A DNA stretch of 64,000 nucleotides from Treponema sp. (GCA_004554075.1 SFOB01000012.1:4679-68678), one strand, 5' to 3'; shown: positions 6,926-15,540, numbered from the stretch's first letter. Notes: a model not told the origin generated them from the sequence alone. Numbers and translations are program-made.

Positions 6926-9511
6926 ATGAAAATACCTTATCTTGATATGCTTCAATTTAAAGAACCGTTAAATCAACTCAAATATATCTCTCCCTATGCA
7001 TTTATTATAGAACCTAACATCTGTATTTTAAAAAACGGTGCTTTAATGACAACATACCAGATTGAATATCCTGATTTAGAGTCTTCTTCTGCAAATGATA
7101 TAGCAGCTGTTGCAGCACTTTTCAATAGAAGCATTATGTCACTTGCCCAAAATGAAGGCTGGGCAATCTTTTTTGATGTAAAGAGAATTAAAACAAAAGA
7201 ATATCCTGCAGGAACTTTTAATAATCTTTCCGGTTGGCTTATTGACCAGAGAAGGGCAGAAAATTTTGCTAAGTTCGGAGAACATTATACTTCTAAATAT
7301 TATATAAGTTTTGTATGGCAACTGCCTGATGATCTGGAAGAAAAAGGAAAAGAAATTTTTTACAAAGAAAATGTAAATAAAAATGTTAAAAAATCTAAAT
7401 CAGGAAAAAAGAGTATAGCAGCACAAAGAAACTGGAAGGCAGTGGAGGAAAACTGCGAAAGATTTTTAGATGACTGCGATAAAATTATGGGAGCTATGCA
7501 GAATAAACTTTGGATTCATCACCTGGATAAATCTGAATTGTTTTCTTATATAAAATCCTGTGTGTCTCTTGAGGAAGAAAAACTTATTTTTCCAGATGAT
7601 GTCTTTTTTTTCCTGGATAACTATGTCTGTGACAAAGACGTTCAAACTTCTATGCCTCTTAAAATTGGAGAATACTATGTTCCAGTTATGACTGTAGATG
7701 ATTTTCCTAGTATGAGTTATCCGGCAATTTTTGACAAACTGAATCGTACAATGACAGAGTTCCGCTGGACCACAAGGTTTATTCCTCTTTCAAGGGAAAC
7801 TTCACTTAAAGAAGCTGATAAATATAAAAAGAAATATATGGCTAAGCGACAGTCCTTTTTAACTGCAATGACAGATAAGTTTATGGGTAGCCCTACAGGA
7901 ATAGAAAATGAAGGTGCTTTGACAATGGCAGGTGAAGCTGGACAGATAAACTCAGACCTTACGATGGAACAATATGTTTTAGGTTATTATACCAGTTCTT
8001 TAATGTGCTGGGACAAAAATATAGAAAAAGCAAAAATCAAGAGTAGAAAATTACAACAGGTTATCCGTTCTTGTGGTTTTGGAGTAAAAGAAGAAACATT
8101 GAACAACTTTCAGACATGGCAGGGAATGATGGCTGGAAATGTGTATGCAAACATGAGACGTCCTCTTATTTCTTCTGAAACCTGTTCTAATATAATTCCT
8201 CTTTCTTCCGCCTGGCAAGGAAACGCAGAGAATGATTTTACGCTTGAAACATGTGGAAGTTCAATTCCTCTTTGTATATGTTCTACGAGTTATGGAACAC
8301 CATTTTTTATGAATCTTAATGTAAGGGATGTAGGGCATACTTTTATATTTGGTCCTACCGGAGCTGGTAAATCAACCTTACTTGCCTTGCTTATGGCTCA
8401 GGCAACTAAATATGAGGGAGCAAATGTTATCTGTATAGATAAGCAGCTTTCAAGCCGTGCTTTTATGGTTGGTAGTGGAGGTGTCTATGTAGAGCCTGGA
8501 AAGGATTCTGTAGCCTTTCAGCCTTTAAGCGAATTGAGAACTCCTGATGAATGTAGTGAAGCCGAATATACCGAAAGTTTAATGTGGTGTCAGCAATTTA
8601 TTGAAGGTTTGCTTGCTCAGCAGGGGATTGAATGTACGGCAACAATGAGTAAGGCAATTACAGAAGCATTACGTCTTGTTTCCGAAAAACCTACTAAAGA
8701 TTTAACTACATTCCAACAGTACGTAACATATCAGGATCCAAAAAATGGGGAAAATACAATAAGGCTTGCCCTTGACCCTTATTGTGCAGGCGGACAGTTT
8801 GGAGCAATTTTTGATGCAGATAAGACAACATTAAATCTTTCGCACCTTATGACGATTGAAATGGGGGCATTAATGCGGCTTTCTGAAAAGGCTGTTGCTC
8901 CGGCTCTTTTTTATATCTTTCGTTATCTTGAAAAATTATGGAATGTCCCGACAGGACAAAAACAGCCTTTGACATTCCTTTTTCTTGACGAAGCCTGGCT
9001 TTATTTACAACATCCGATTTTTGCTAAATTCATTCAGGAATGGCTCAGAACATTAAGAAAGAAAAAAGTATTCTGCATTTTTGCAACACAGGAAGTTAGT
9101 GCAGCAAGTAAGTCTTCATTAAAAGAAACAATAGACCAGCAATGTTTAACAAAAATTTACCTGGCAGATGAATCTGCACAGAATCCGGCCCTTGCAGCAA
9201 GTTACAGGGAATTCGGACTTACAGATTCAGAAATTATTGCGCTTTCAAATGCACAAATGAAGCATGACTATTATTTTAAAAATCCGCTTGGTTGCCGTAT
9301 GTTTTCTCTTGATTTGGATGCATTTCAGCTTGCACTTATTTCAAGTGACCATGAATTATTAGACCATATAGAAGAAAAATATGGCAGAAATACTACAAAG
9401 GAACTTGCCTTTGAAATTCTTGAAGCAACAAGACAAAAGTTTATGAATATTGGCAAAGATCCCCATTTACTTGATTATGAAAAATATCAGCAAATGATTG
9501 GAGTAGCATAA
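6926..9511 (+). CDS. trbE: Type IV secretion ATPase TrbE (VirB4 family)
   Basis: 861 residues, normal for TrbE. This is the large inner-membrane-associated ATPase that powers pilin extraction and substrate translocation. The N-terminal VirB4 domain (1-430) includes the pattern FRWTTRFIPLSRE. Walker A is GPTGAGKS (476-483, Lys482), Walker B is FLFLDEAW (Asp688-Glu689), and the later FCIFATQEVSAA motif is typical of this family. AGGAG at 6915-6919 serves ATG 6926. It directly follows trbD and precedes trbJ, the canonical order. All motifs are intact. Confidence 0.95.
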   Translation: MKIPYLDMLQFKEPLNQLKYISPYAFIIEPNICILKNGALMTTYQIEYPDLESSSANDIAAVAALFNRSIMSLAQNEGWAIFFDVKRIKTKEYPAGTFNNLSGWLIDQRRAENFAKFGEHYTSKYYISFVWQLPDDLEEKGKEIFYKENVNKNVKKSKSGKKSIAAQRNWKAVEENCERFLDDCDKIMGAMQNKLWIHHLDKSELFSYIKSCVSLEEEKLIFPDDVFFFLDNYVCDKDVQTSMPLKIGEYYVPVMTVDDFPSMSYPAIFDKLNRTMTEFRWTTRFIPLSRETSLKEADKYKKKYMAKRQSFLTAMTDKFMGSPTGIENEGALTMAGEAGQINSDLTMEQYVLGYYTSSLMCWDKNIEKAKIKSRKLQQVIRSCGFGVKEETLNNFQTWQGMMAGNVYANMRRPLISSETCSNIIPLSSAWQGNAENDFTLETCGSSIPLCICSTSYGTPFFMNLNVRDVGHTFIFGPTGAGKSTLLALLMAQATKYEGANVICIDKQLSSRAFMVGSGGVYVEPGKDSVAFQPLSELRTPDECSEAEYTESLMWCQQFIEGLLAQQGIECTATMSKAITEALRLVSEKPTKDLTTFQQYVTYQDPKNGENTIRLALDPYCAGGQFGAIFDADKTTLNLSHLMTIEMGALMRLSEKAVAPALFYIFRYLEKLWNVPTGQKQPLTFLFLDEAWLYLQHPIFAKFIQEWLRTLRKKKVFCIFATQEVSAASKSSLKETIDQQCLTKIYLADESAQNPALAASYREFGLTDSEIIALSNAQMKHDYYFKNPLGCRMFSLDLDAFQLALISSDHELLDHIEEKYGRNTTKELAFEILEATRQKFMNIGKDPHLLDYEKYQQMIGVA

Positions 9512-9531
9512 AAAATAAAGGAGGTGAAATT

Positions 9532-10497
9532 ATGAAAAAATCAAAATTATTTTTAATAAGTGTTATTTTGTTAAATTTTGGTTTCAGTCCGCTTTATGCA
9601 CAGGCGATTGTAAATGATCCAATCAATAACATTCCAATCGTTTCAAACTGGCTTACAGCAATTGATACTCTGTATTCAAATTACGATATGGTTATGAATA
9701 CTATTACGCAAATTGAGAATCAATATAAAGCAATTAATCAGGCAATTGAAAATGCAAAAGGAATTGATTGGGAAAACATTCGCTTTGATGGGGACTTTGA
9801 TATACGAGATGATATAAGAGATGCAAATAAACGTGTAAACAGATTGCTTTCTCAGGCAAATGCGATTAAAGATACACTGAATACTTCAATAATAAGTGTT
9901 GGAGGTCAGTCTTATTCTCTGGCAGACATATGCGGTCATGGTGAAGATGGAAAAGACTTTGCTTCTTGTGTAACTGATGTTTATGGATATTTGAAGAGTA
10001 ATATGATGCAGGCTGCTGCAAGTGCTGTCGGAAATTTGTCTGAAGCTCAGGAAAAAGCTATATGGCAAAAATATGGCATTTCACCAAGAAATTATTATCT
10101 AGTTGCACAGACCTCAAAACAAGTCAGAGAGAAAGCTCTTACTTGTATTGCCGCTACTACAGAAGAAGCACGTGCAATGGTTAGAGATGAAAAAATAACC
10201 AGACTTAACACTGTTGTTCAAGCTGCAATGCAGGCAAAAACTTCCGATGGAACAATTCCTGAAGGTGCATTACAAGAAGCTACTTTACTAGCCAGTCAAA
10301 TGATGGTTGACCAATGCATTTCCTTACAAGAAGCAGTAGAAAATGCAGCAGCAGCTACAGCTCAGAAAATCCTTGCAGATGAACACCAGAAAGAAGTTGA
10401 AGCATCAGAAAAACTTGCTGAAGAACAGAGCGTTGAAATTTTGAATAATAATGTACCAGGCAATTTTGCTGCAGGTAGAGCTAAGGTTAGAAAATAG
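9532..10497 (+). CDS. trbJ: Conjugal transfer protein TrbJ (VirB5-like)
   Basis: 321 residues. A signal peptide (1-23, ending PLYAQA) exports it to the periplasm. The mature part is mostly helical and coiled-coil, with the TrbJ hallmark start (VSNWLTAIDTLYSNYDMVMN, then TQIENQYKAI). Three Cys (about 136, 142 and 205) could form disulphides. TrbJ/VirB5 is a minor pilus-tip component used for mating contact. A strong SD (AAGGAGGTG) precedes ATG. The C-terminus is Ala/Glu-rich and degenerate in sequence. It lies between trbE and trbL, which supports the assignment. Confidence 0.85.
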   Translation: MKKSKLFLISVILLNFGFSPLYAQAIVNDPINNIPIVSNWLTAIDTLYSNYDMVMNTITQIENQYKAINQAIENAKGIDWENIRFDGDFDIRDDIRDANKRVNRLLSQANAIKDTLNTSIISVGGQSYSLADICGHGEDGKDFASCVTDVYGYLKSNMMQAAASAVGNLSEAQEKAIWQKYGISPRNYYLVAQTSKQVREKALTCIAATTEEARAMVRDEKITRLNTVVQAAMQAKTSDGTIPEGALQEATLLASQMMVDQCISLQEAVENAAAATAQKILADEHQKEVEASEKLAEEQSVEILNNNVPGNFAAGRAKVRK

Positions 10498-10508
10498 CGG
10501 GGTGTCAT

Positions 10509-12413
10509 ATGAATGACTGGGTAGATTTACCGATTATAAATGCTATAGATTATTTTCAAGGAATACTTTTTTATTTTATAAATTTTGCCAGAAAATATGG
10601 CTCTTTTTTTGGGCTTATAGGACTTATATGGACTTCTATAAGACTTATAAACTCAAGAATAGAAATGCGAAGTGCCTGGTGGGATACTCTTTCTAAATGG
10701 TTTATTTTTTTATTACTAATCAACTTTTATTATGCTGGCACTAATTTAATCAGCAAAGTGACTAATGAAGTCGGCTTGAATGCAGGAAACGGTAAATCTA
10801 CAATCATAAATAATTTTGCAAGTTTAAAGACCAGAATTGAAGCAGAAATAAAACTTCAGGAAAAATGGGCTAAAGGACTGACAGACCTTGTAAATACTGA
10901 ACTTGGAATTGAACTTGATTATATTGAACCTAATCAGGATGTAATGGATTATTTATGGCAAATTTCTGAAAGTGATGAGTTTAATAATTATAAGTTTTCC
11001 TCGAAGCAGCAAAAAAAAGAATTTAATAAAAAACTAGAAGCCTATATGAAATCTATGCCTGATTCTGAGAATACAATATGGGGTGCACAAACTCTTGAAG
11101 CTCTTAATTCTGTTTTAATAATGACTTCTGCAGATGGAACTTCTAAGACAGATCTTACAGATGCTTATGTTACTGATAAGCCGGAGCTTAATATATGGCT
11201 AAAAGATTCAGACGGAAAAGCTACCAGCTATTTTTCATCTTCTGCTATATTCAGAATAGGAATTCTTACGTCACAAATCATCTGGGAAAAAGCATTAATG
11301 GATATTACACCAGAAGTGAATGATGATGGAGAAACAGAATATAAAATCAAAAAGAGCAGTAAGTTTTCTGCAAAGAAAATTGGAACTTATATAATGGCCG
11401 GAATATGCTGTGTTTGTATAATTGCTGCTGTTGCATTTGCACTTATTCAATATGTTATGTGTATTCTTGAATTTACAATAGTACAGGGAATTGGAGCTGG
11501 TTTTATTCCATTTTATCTTTTTGATGGAACAAAAGATATTCCCAAAAAATTAGTTCCTGTATTTACAGGCTTTGCAATAAAGATGTTAGTTATGGTAATT
11601 TGCCTGATGTTTGTAATTAATATGTATTTAACTTTTGCCGCAGACCAGATTTCTCCAACAAGTGGAAATATGGGATGGCCTGCTTTTGGAGAATGTATCT
11701 TTATTTGTTTGATTTCATTTGTTCTAACAAGCAATGCTCCAAAAATTGCCATGACCTTATTAACTGGACAGCCTCAACTTTCTATGGGTGAATTTATGGC
11801 AGCGGCTGGAACAATAGGTGCAATTGGAATGGGAGCAAAAAATCTAGGAAAGACTGCAGTATCTCCTGCAGTTGCACAGGCTAAGAAGAAAGCTCATGAC
11901 TGGAGTGAACAAAGTGGGGCATCAAAAGCAGCTAGACAAAAACAAGAACGACAGATGAAAAATGATTTTGCCGAAAAACATGGAATTGATACTTCTACAA
12001 AAGTAGGTCAAAAAAATCTTGAGAAAAAATGGGATATATATAGGAATTCATCAGACCGTAAAAAGGAAATCGATGATAAGATAAATACATCCGGAAAACT
12101 TGCTGGACAAGATGTAAAACTTAGACAACAAGCAGAATATCAAAAAAATGGAGGTATTGCAGGTAGTACAGGTAGACTACTGGCACATTATGCAGGTGTT
12201 GCTGTAAATCCAAAACAAACCGTTATGCAGGGACGTGATTATCATGTGCCAATGAGCAATTTTGATATAGACCGCATTGGTGGAGAAAATTTAAATTCAA
12301 CTGAAATTCAAGGTTATAAATTAACGAAAGATAAAGATGAGAACATTAAGAAGGAAGAAAGAAAAAATAATCTGCCATCAGATTCTGGACTAGGAGAACG
12401 TCAGGTAGAGTAA
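10509..12413 (+). CDS. trbL: Conjugal transfer membrane protein TrbL (VirB6 family)
   Basis: 634 residues. A polytopic inner-membrane channel component. Hydrophobic segments lie at about 13-47, 56-78, 300-335, 345-355, 362-388 and 400-416. A large soluble loop (about 95-285) separates the first pair from the rest, and a long basic, Lys/Gln-rich cytoplasmic tail (about 450-634) follows. The conserved block FIPFYLFDGTKDIPKKLVP is typical of TrbL/VirB6. The SD is weak (GGGGTG). It is the last gene of the operon: no trbF, trbG or trbI follows, and the next gene is convergent after 8 bp. Confidence 0.88.
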   Translation: MNDWVDLPIINAIDYFQGILFYFINFARKYGSFFGLIGLIWTSIRLINSRIEMRSAWWDTLSKWFIFLLLINFYYAGTNLISKVTNEVGLNAGNGKSTIINNFASLKTRIEAEIKLQEKWAKGLTDLVNTELGIELDYIEPNQDVMDYLWQISESDEFNNYKFSSKQQKKEFNKKLEAYMKSMPDSENTIWGAQTLEALNSVLIMTSADGTSKTDLTDAYVTDKPELNIWLKDSDGKATSYFSSSAIFRIGILTSQIIWEKALMDITPEVNDDGETEYKIKKSSKFSAKKIGTYIMAGICCVCIIAAVAFALIQYVMCILEFTIVQGIGAGFIPFYLFDGTKDIPKKLVPVFTGFAIKMLVMVICLMFVINMYLTFAADQISPTSGNMGWPAFGECIFICLISFVLTSNAPKIAMTLLTGQPQLSMGEFMAAAGTIGAIGMGAKNLGKTAVSPAVAQAKKKAHDWSEQSGASKAARQKQERQMKNDFAEKHGIDTSTKVGQKNLEKKWDIYRNSSDRKKEIDDKINTSGKLAGQDVKLRQQAEYQKNGGIAGSTGRLLAHYAGVAVNPKQTVMQGRDYHVPMSNFDIDRIGGENLNSTEIQGYKLTKDKDENIKKEERKNNLPSDSGLGERQVE

Positions 12414-12421
12414 AATTCATA

Positions 12422-13168
12422 TTACTTAAATATTTCTCTAACTTCATTCATTACATTTTGAGTTATTTTCTCATCTGCAGTTTCAATGAAACTTGCCTTG
12501 CACCTTGGACCAAGCATGTATGTCTGGATGTTTTTTAAATTTACAAAGCCTTTTATTTTTAATCCATTAAGTTCAATTGCATTTTCATTTTGCTTTATGA
12601 CAGGACAGGCTGTAAGATAATTGTCCTTTTCAACTTTTTCTTTCTTTGAAAGTACAAAAAGTATGTTTCCTTGAATGTTTATAATGTCACCACGATTTGG
12701 TGTAAATTGTTTAGGGGTCTCAATTTCTACACCATCTGTAAAAAAATCAATTGGATTTGTGTCTTTACAGCATTCTCTTATAAAAGCAAGACTAGGTTTT
12801 GCCCTTCCGGCAACACAGATATTGTATGCGGAAAGTTCTGAAATGCCGTATTTTTTTGCAACTTCCTGATAATCCAACTTATGTTCTTTTATGAATTTAC
12901 ATTTATTGTCAGGATTCCATTGAGGAACCGTTTTTGGTTCGTAAGGTAGTTTTTCATCTGTGTAAAAAAGCCACTCAATAGGAGCAATCAAGTGAACCAT
13001 ATTGCAGATATTTTTATAAGAGGGATTTAACTCTCCTAATGCAAGACGATATACAGCTGCATGTTGAAGTCCGTTGTCCATGCACCACTGGCGGAGCTTT
13101 CGCTCCTCAATAAGATGAATTATTTTTTCTTGAGCATAAGTAATTCTTTCCGGAATTTGTTTTAACAT
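12422..13168 (-). CDS. Double-HTH regulator with MazF/PemK-like C-terminal domain
   Basis: 248 residues. Residues about 24-72 and 86-143 each look like XRE-type helix-turn-helix units (for example HAAVYRLALGELNPSYKNI and VAKKYGISELSAYNICVAG). Residues about 158-248 have the MazF/PemK strand order: RGDII, ILFVLSKKE, NYLTACPVI, GLKIKGFVNLKNIQTYML, and a final helix ITQNVMNEVREIF. The usual MazF loop carrying the catalytic Arg is nearly absent, and the Thr/Ser after the CPI strand is replaced by Val-Ile-Lys, so endoribonuclease activity seems unlikely. It is convergent with trbL (8-bp gap) and has its own promoter at 13211-13239. It may be the regulator that binds the shared 28-bp promoter element; this is inference. 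Confidence 0.6.
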   Translation of the reverse strand: MLKQIPERITYAQEKIIHLIEERKLRQWCMDNGLQHAAVYRLALGELNPSYKNICNMVHLIAPIEWLFYTDEKLPYEPKTVPQWNPDNKCKFIKEHKLDYQEVAKKYGISELSAYNICVAGRAKPSLAFIRECCKDTNPIDFFTDGVEIETPKQFTPNRGDIINIQGNILFVLSKKEKVEKDNYLTACPVIKQNENAIELNGLKIKGFVNLKNIQTYMLGPRCKASFIETADEKITQNVMNEVREIFK

Positions 13169-13210
13169 AGCCTAATACTTCCATTCTGCTAAATTGCAGT
13201 TTATACATTT

Positions 13211-13239
13211 ATAATAAATAAATACTAGTTTTTTATCAA
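13211..13239 (-). promoter_or_regulatory. Promoter of the HTH-MazF-like gene
   Basis: On the minus strand TTGATA (13239-13234), a 17-bp spacer and TATTAT (13216-13211) lie about 45 bp before the ATG at 13168. The -35 box overlaps the stop codon of the PilZ gene. This allows independent expression of the regulator. Confidence 0.55.
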
Positions 13240-13961
13240 TTACCAGGAACGTCAGTTTCTATCATTTTAATAACTCTTTCCTTCCAAATATAATTTATAG
13301 GCTCTAAAAGCTGGCATGAAATTGTTGAAAAAACTTTATTTTGAGTGTCATTTATTTTTGATGATACTTTATGAGCCTGCAAAATTACTGTCTGCTCCGG
13401 ATTTATAAAAGAAAGGTGAATATTAAAGTTTTCAATATTTTTAAATGCAGGATTTTCATAAGGAGTAATTATACAGATTCCATGAATTGATGCATCTATT
13501 ATAGCACATGGTTGAATTATTTTTGCAGATTTTGAAAAGAGCTTTTGTTCTGCAGATGAAAGTCCAAATAACAAAGATTTCTCTTTTCCTAACTTAATTC
13601 TTGGCTCTTTTCTTCTTCCGTATTTTTCATCCTGTAAATCCAGTCTTGAAAGAAGCTCTAAAAGATTCATAATTGTTTTATTATGTTTCTGTTCTTCAGT
13701 CTTTATTGTAGCAATTATATAATTTGAATCTTTTTCTATTATATTTAGTGCTTGTACTTCACTTATAAAACTTCCTTCATCTTCCTGAACAACTACTTGA
13801 AGACTAATTCTGTTAGAAGCAGCTATATTATTGTGAAGAGAAAAAACAATTTTACCTTTATCATATTTTGTGATTATGCAAGGAAATAAAACATCACTTT
13901 CATTTATTAAATTCATCGAGATAATTTTCAAGTCTTGAAGGATTTCTTTTGTAACTGTCAT
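13236..13961 (-). CDS. PilZ-domain protein, putative c-di-GMP receptor
   Basis: 241 residues. The C-terminal half has the PilZ signature: RKEPR (RxxxR, Arg117-Arg121) and DASIHG (DxSxxG, 156-161). The N-terminal half (1-105) has a YcgR-N-like beta pattern. The established role of PilZ domains is to bind c-di-GMP and change partner contacts. There is no signal peptide or membrane segment. It is encoded immediately after an unknown 158-aa gene with overlapping TAATG, so the two form an operon. Its place between the transfer genes and the antirestriction module suggests that conjugation or cargo expression is tied to c-di-GMP; this is inference. The extra ~20 residues between RxxxR and DxSxxG are longer than usual. 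Confidence 0.75.
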   Translation of the reverse strand: MTVTKEILQDLKIISMNLINESDVLFPCIITKYDKGKIVFSLHNNIAASNRISLQVVVQEDEGSFISEVQALNIIEKDSNYIIATIKTEEQKHNKTIMNLLELLSRLDLQDEKYGRRKEPRIKLGKEKSLLFGLSSAEQKLFSKSAKIIQPCAIIDASIHGICIITPYENPAFKNIENFNIHLSFINPEQTVILQAHKVSSKINDTQNKVFSTISCQLLEPINYIWKERVIKMIETDVPGN

Positions 13962-14437
13962 TAAAGTTCGATTCTCCTTGCTTTAGTAGCATATTTATTA
14001 TAAGTGTAAATTATTTTTTCCCTATAACAATCTTTATACTCAATTCTCAAAGCTAATTCCTTCCAAAAATCAATTTTTAATCTAAATGGTGCATAGTGAT
14101 CAGTTTTAGTGAGTATGTAAAGTGCGTGTTTTAATTCATCTATTTTACGACCTTTTGCTTTAAAAATTATGTAGAGAGGAATATTTATTCCTGGTAAATA
14201 AAAAGCTTCTCCATCATCTTTATTAAGCCATGCTGTTGCAATGTAAGCCCTTCTAAAATTAGCAAATGTATAGAAAAGACAAAACACTGTATCACCTAAA
14301 AACTTAAACACATAACAGTTATTATCTTCATCTTTCTGTGGAATTGAAATTAAAAAACCTTGTGCAAATAGGGAATAAGCTACATCGTTTTCGATTGGAA
14401 TGTTTACGGAGACCGTCTGCCTGTATTTGTTTTCCAT
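13961..14437 (-). CDS. Hypothetical protein upstream of the PilZ gene
   Basis: 158 residues, soluble, rich in Tyr, Phe and Lys, with a basic C-terminus (YNKYATKARRIEL). No known domain is recognised. The start ATG at 14437 has no SD, but a strong promoter (TTGCAA-17-TATAAT) ends only 6 bp upstream, so the mRNA may be leaderless. The stop overlaps the start of the PilZ gene by one base. The two probably act together, perhaps as a c-di-GMP receptor and its partner. This is a guess from gene order only. Confidence 0.6.
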   Translation of the reverse strand: MENKYRQTVSVNIPIENDVAYSLFAQGFLISIPQKDEDNNCYVFKFLGDTVFCLFYTFANFRRAYIATAWLNKDDGEAFYLPGINIPLYIIFKAKGRKIDELKHALYILTKTDHYAPFRLKIDFWKELALRIEYKDCYREKIIYTYNKYATKARRIEL

Positions 14438-14443
14438 ACGAAC

Positions 14444-14472
14444 ATTATAGAGCGTAAATGATAAAATTGCAA
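14444..14472 (-). promoter_or_regulatory. Promoter of the unknown/PilZ operon
   Basis: Minus strand: TTGCAA (14472-14467), 17-bp spacer, TATAAT (14449-14444), then ATG after 6 bp. Transcription would begin at or very near the start codon. The -35 box is half of the perfect 14-bp palindrome TTGCAATATTGCAA (14467-14480). Confidence 0.65.
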
Positions 14473-14526
14473 TATTGCAAAACGTACAATAAAGTTATTG
14501 ATTTAAAAAGGTTATACAATTATAAT
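14467..14526 (+). promoter_or_regulatory. Operator and plus-strand promoter for the ardC-like gene
   Basis: This block holds the palindrome TTGCAATATTGCAA (14467-14480), the 28-bp element shared with the traG promoter (14471-14498), and a promoter TTGATT (14498-14503), 17-bp spacer, TATAAT (14521-14526). The element sits at the -35 edge of the plus promoter and over the -35 of the divergent minus promoter, so one bound regulator could affect both directions plus traG. Confidence 0.6.
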
Positions 14527-14532
14527 ATTGCT

Positions 14533-14712
14533 AGTTATACAATTACAATAATTCCGTTTCAATTTGTCTTTTGTATGACCTGTTTCTGTTAGAAACATCT
14601 TTAATGCCCTTGATATTCTGTTGTCCGTTACTCCTAGCATAACAGGACAAGAGCATTAAATTTTAAGGAGGTTTGTTCCTCCTGTAAAAAATTTATTTAA
14701 GGAGGAACAGTT
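14533..14712 (+). promoter_or_regulatory. Structured 5' leader with a potential SD-sequestering switch
   Basis: About 180 nt of untranslated leader with three inverted repeats. H1 is TGTTTC/GAAACA (14581-14597). H2 has outer arms TTTAATGC (14600-14607) and GCATTAAA (14653-14660) and inner arms TTGTCCGTTA (14621-14630) and TAACAGGACAA (14640-14650). H3 is AGGAGG/CCTCCT (14666-14671, 14678-14683). The segment TGTTCCTCCT (14674-14683) is also perfectly complementary to AGGAGGAACA (14700-14709), which is the ribosome-binding site of the next gene. H3 and this SD-masking helix exclude each other. It does not match a riboswitch class that I recognise. Confidence 0.5.
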
Positions 14713-15480
14713 ATGAGTTCTCTCGATACAAACAAACCTTTCAACAATTCAGTTTCCGAAAAACAGTTCAACGGATTTTACATTCCAAGCCACAATGCAA
14801 AAATTATTAAGGAAAGTATTGAAAACGGTACAGCTCCGTTTTTGCCGGACCAGGCTGGAAATGTAAATGCAAAACCAGTCATTAATGGAAATACAGGTTA
14901 CTGTCTTAATGCAAAAGACCTTATTCCGCTGCAAATCGTTGGAAAAGACAATTCCAATATTGCAGTAACTTACAAGACAACACAGAATATTGGGACTCGT
15001 GTAAAAGAAGGTGAAAAGGGCTTTTTCTATAACTTCAAGCGTGAAGACAATACTATTGGAACAAGCCAGTTTTTCTTTCCTGAACAGACCGAAAATCCAC
15101 AGCTTGTTAAAGATGCTGTAAATGAGAAAGTTGCAAAAAATAAACTTCCTCAAATCAACAAGACAATCGAAATTCTGTCTGCTAATCCTGAAGAATACCT
15201 TGGAACTTATGTTGCCGCCTGCAAATCAGGAGCAAGCTTAAAAGTAAATCCTGAGATTTCAGAAGAATTTAAAAAGAATTTTACTGCAGTCTTGGATAAT
15301 CAGCTTTCAAAAAAGGCTGACCGAAATGCAGAAATTGATACACTTTCTAACTTTATGTTCAAAGTAGATCAGAAGGCAAACTCAATCAACAAAGAACTTT
15401 ACGCTGAGCGCCGCCAGGAAATGCAGAAAACACAGCAGCAATCAAAGAAAAAAGAACAGACCTTCGAAATGGGAAACTAA
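14713..15480 (+). CDS. ArdC N-terminal-domain (antirestriction-like) protein
   Basis: 255 residues. Residues about 25-110 follow the ArdC ssDNA-binding domain pattern: KIIKESIENGTAPF, GNTGYCLNAKDLIPLQ, VTYKTTQNIGTRVKEGEKG. ArdC-type proteins bind single-stranded DNA entering a recipient and protect it from restriction. The zinc-peptidase half of full ArdC is missing here; a zincin motif is found instead in the 1948-aa protein downstream. The C-terminus (about 200-255) is charged and coiled-coil. The SD (AAGGAGGAAC) is strong but can be masked by the leader. A perfect terminator follows, so this gene can be expressed on its own in large amounts. Confidence 0.65.
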   Translation: MSSLDTNKPFNNSVSEKQFNGFYIPSHNAKIIKESIENGTAPFLPDQAGNVNAKPVINGNTGYCLNAKDLIPLQIVGKDNSNIAVTYKTTQNIGTRVKEGEKGFFYNFKREDNTIGTSQFFFPEQTENPQLVKDAVNEKVAKNKLPQINKTIEILSANPEEYLGTYVAACKSGASLKVNPEISEEFKKNFTAVLDNQLSKKADRNAEIDTLSNFMFKVDQKANSINKELYAERRQEMQKTQQQSKKKEQTFEMGN

Positions 15481-15489
15481 TTTCTTCAT

Positions 15490-15540
15490 AACAGGAACTG
15501 TCTGAAAAACACATTTTGTTTGACAGTTCCTGTTCTTTTT
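15490..15540 (+). terminator. Rho-independent terminator after the ardC-like gene
   Basis: AACAGGAACTGTC (15490-15502) and GACAGTTCCTGTT (15522-15534) form a perfect 13-bp stem followed by CTTTTT (15535-15540). It would make the small ardC-like gene a mostly separate transcript with partial read-through to the giant genes, since no clear promoter is seen before 15560. Confidence 0.9.
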
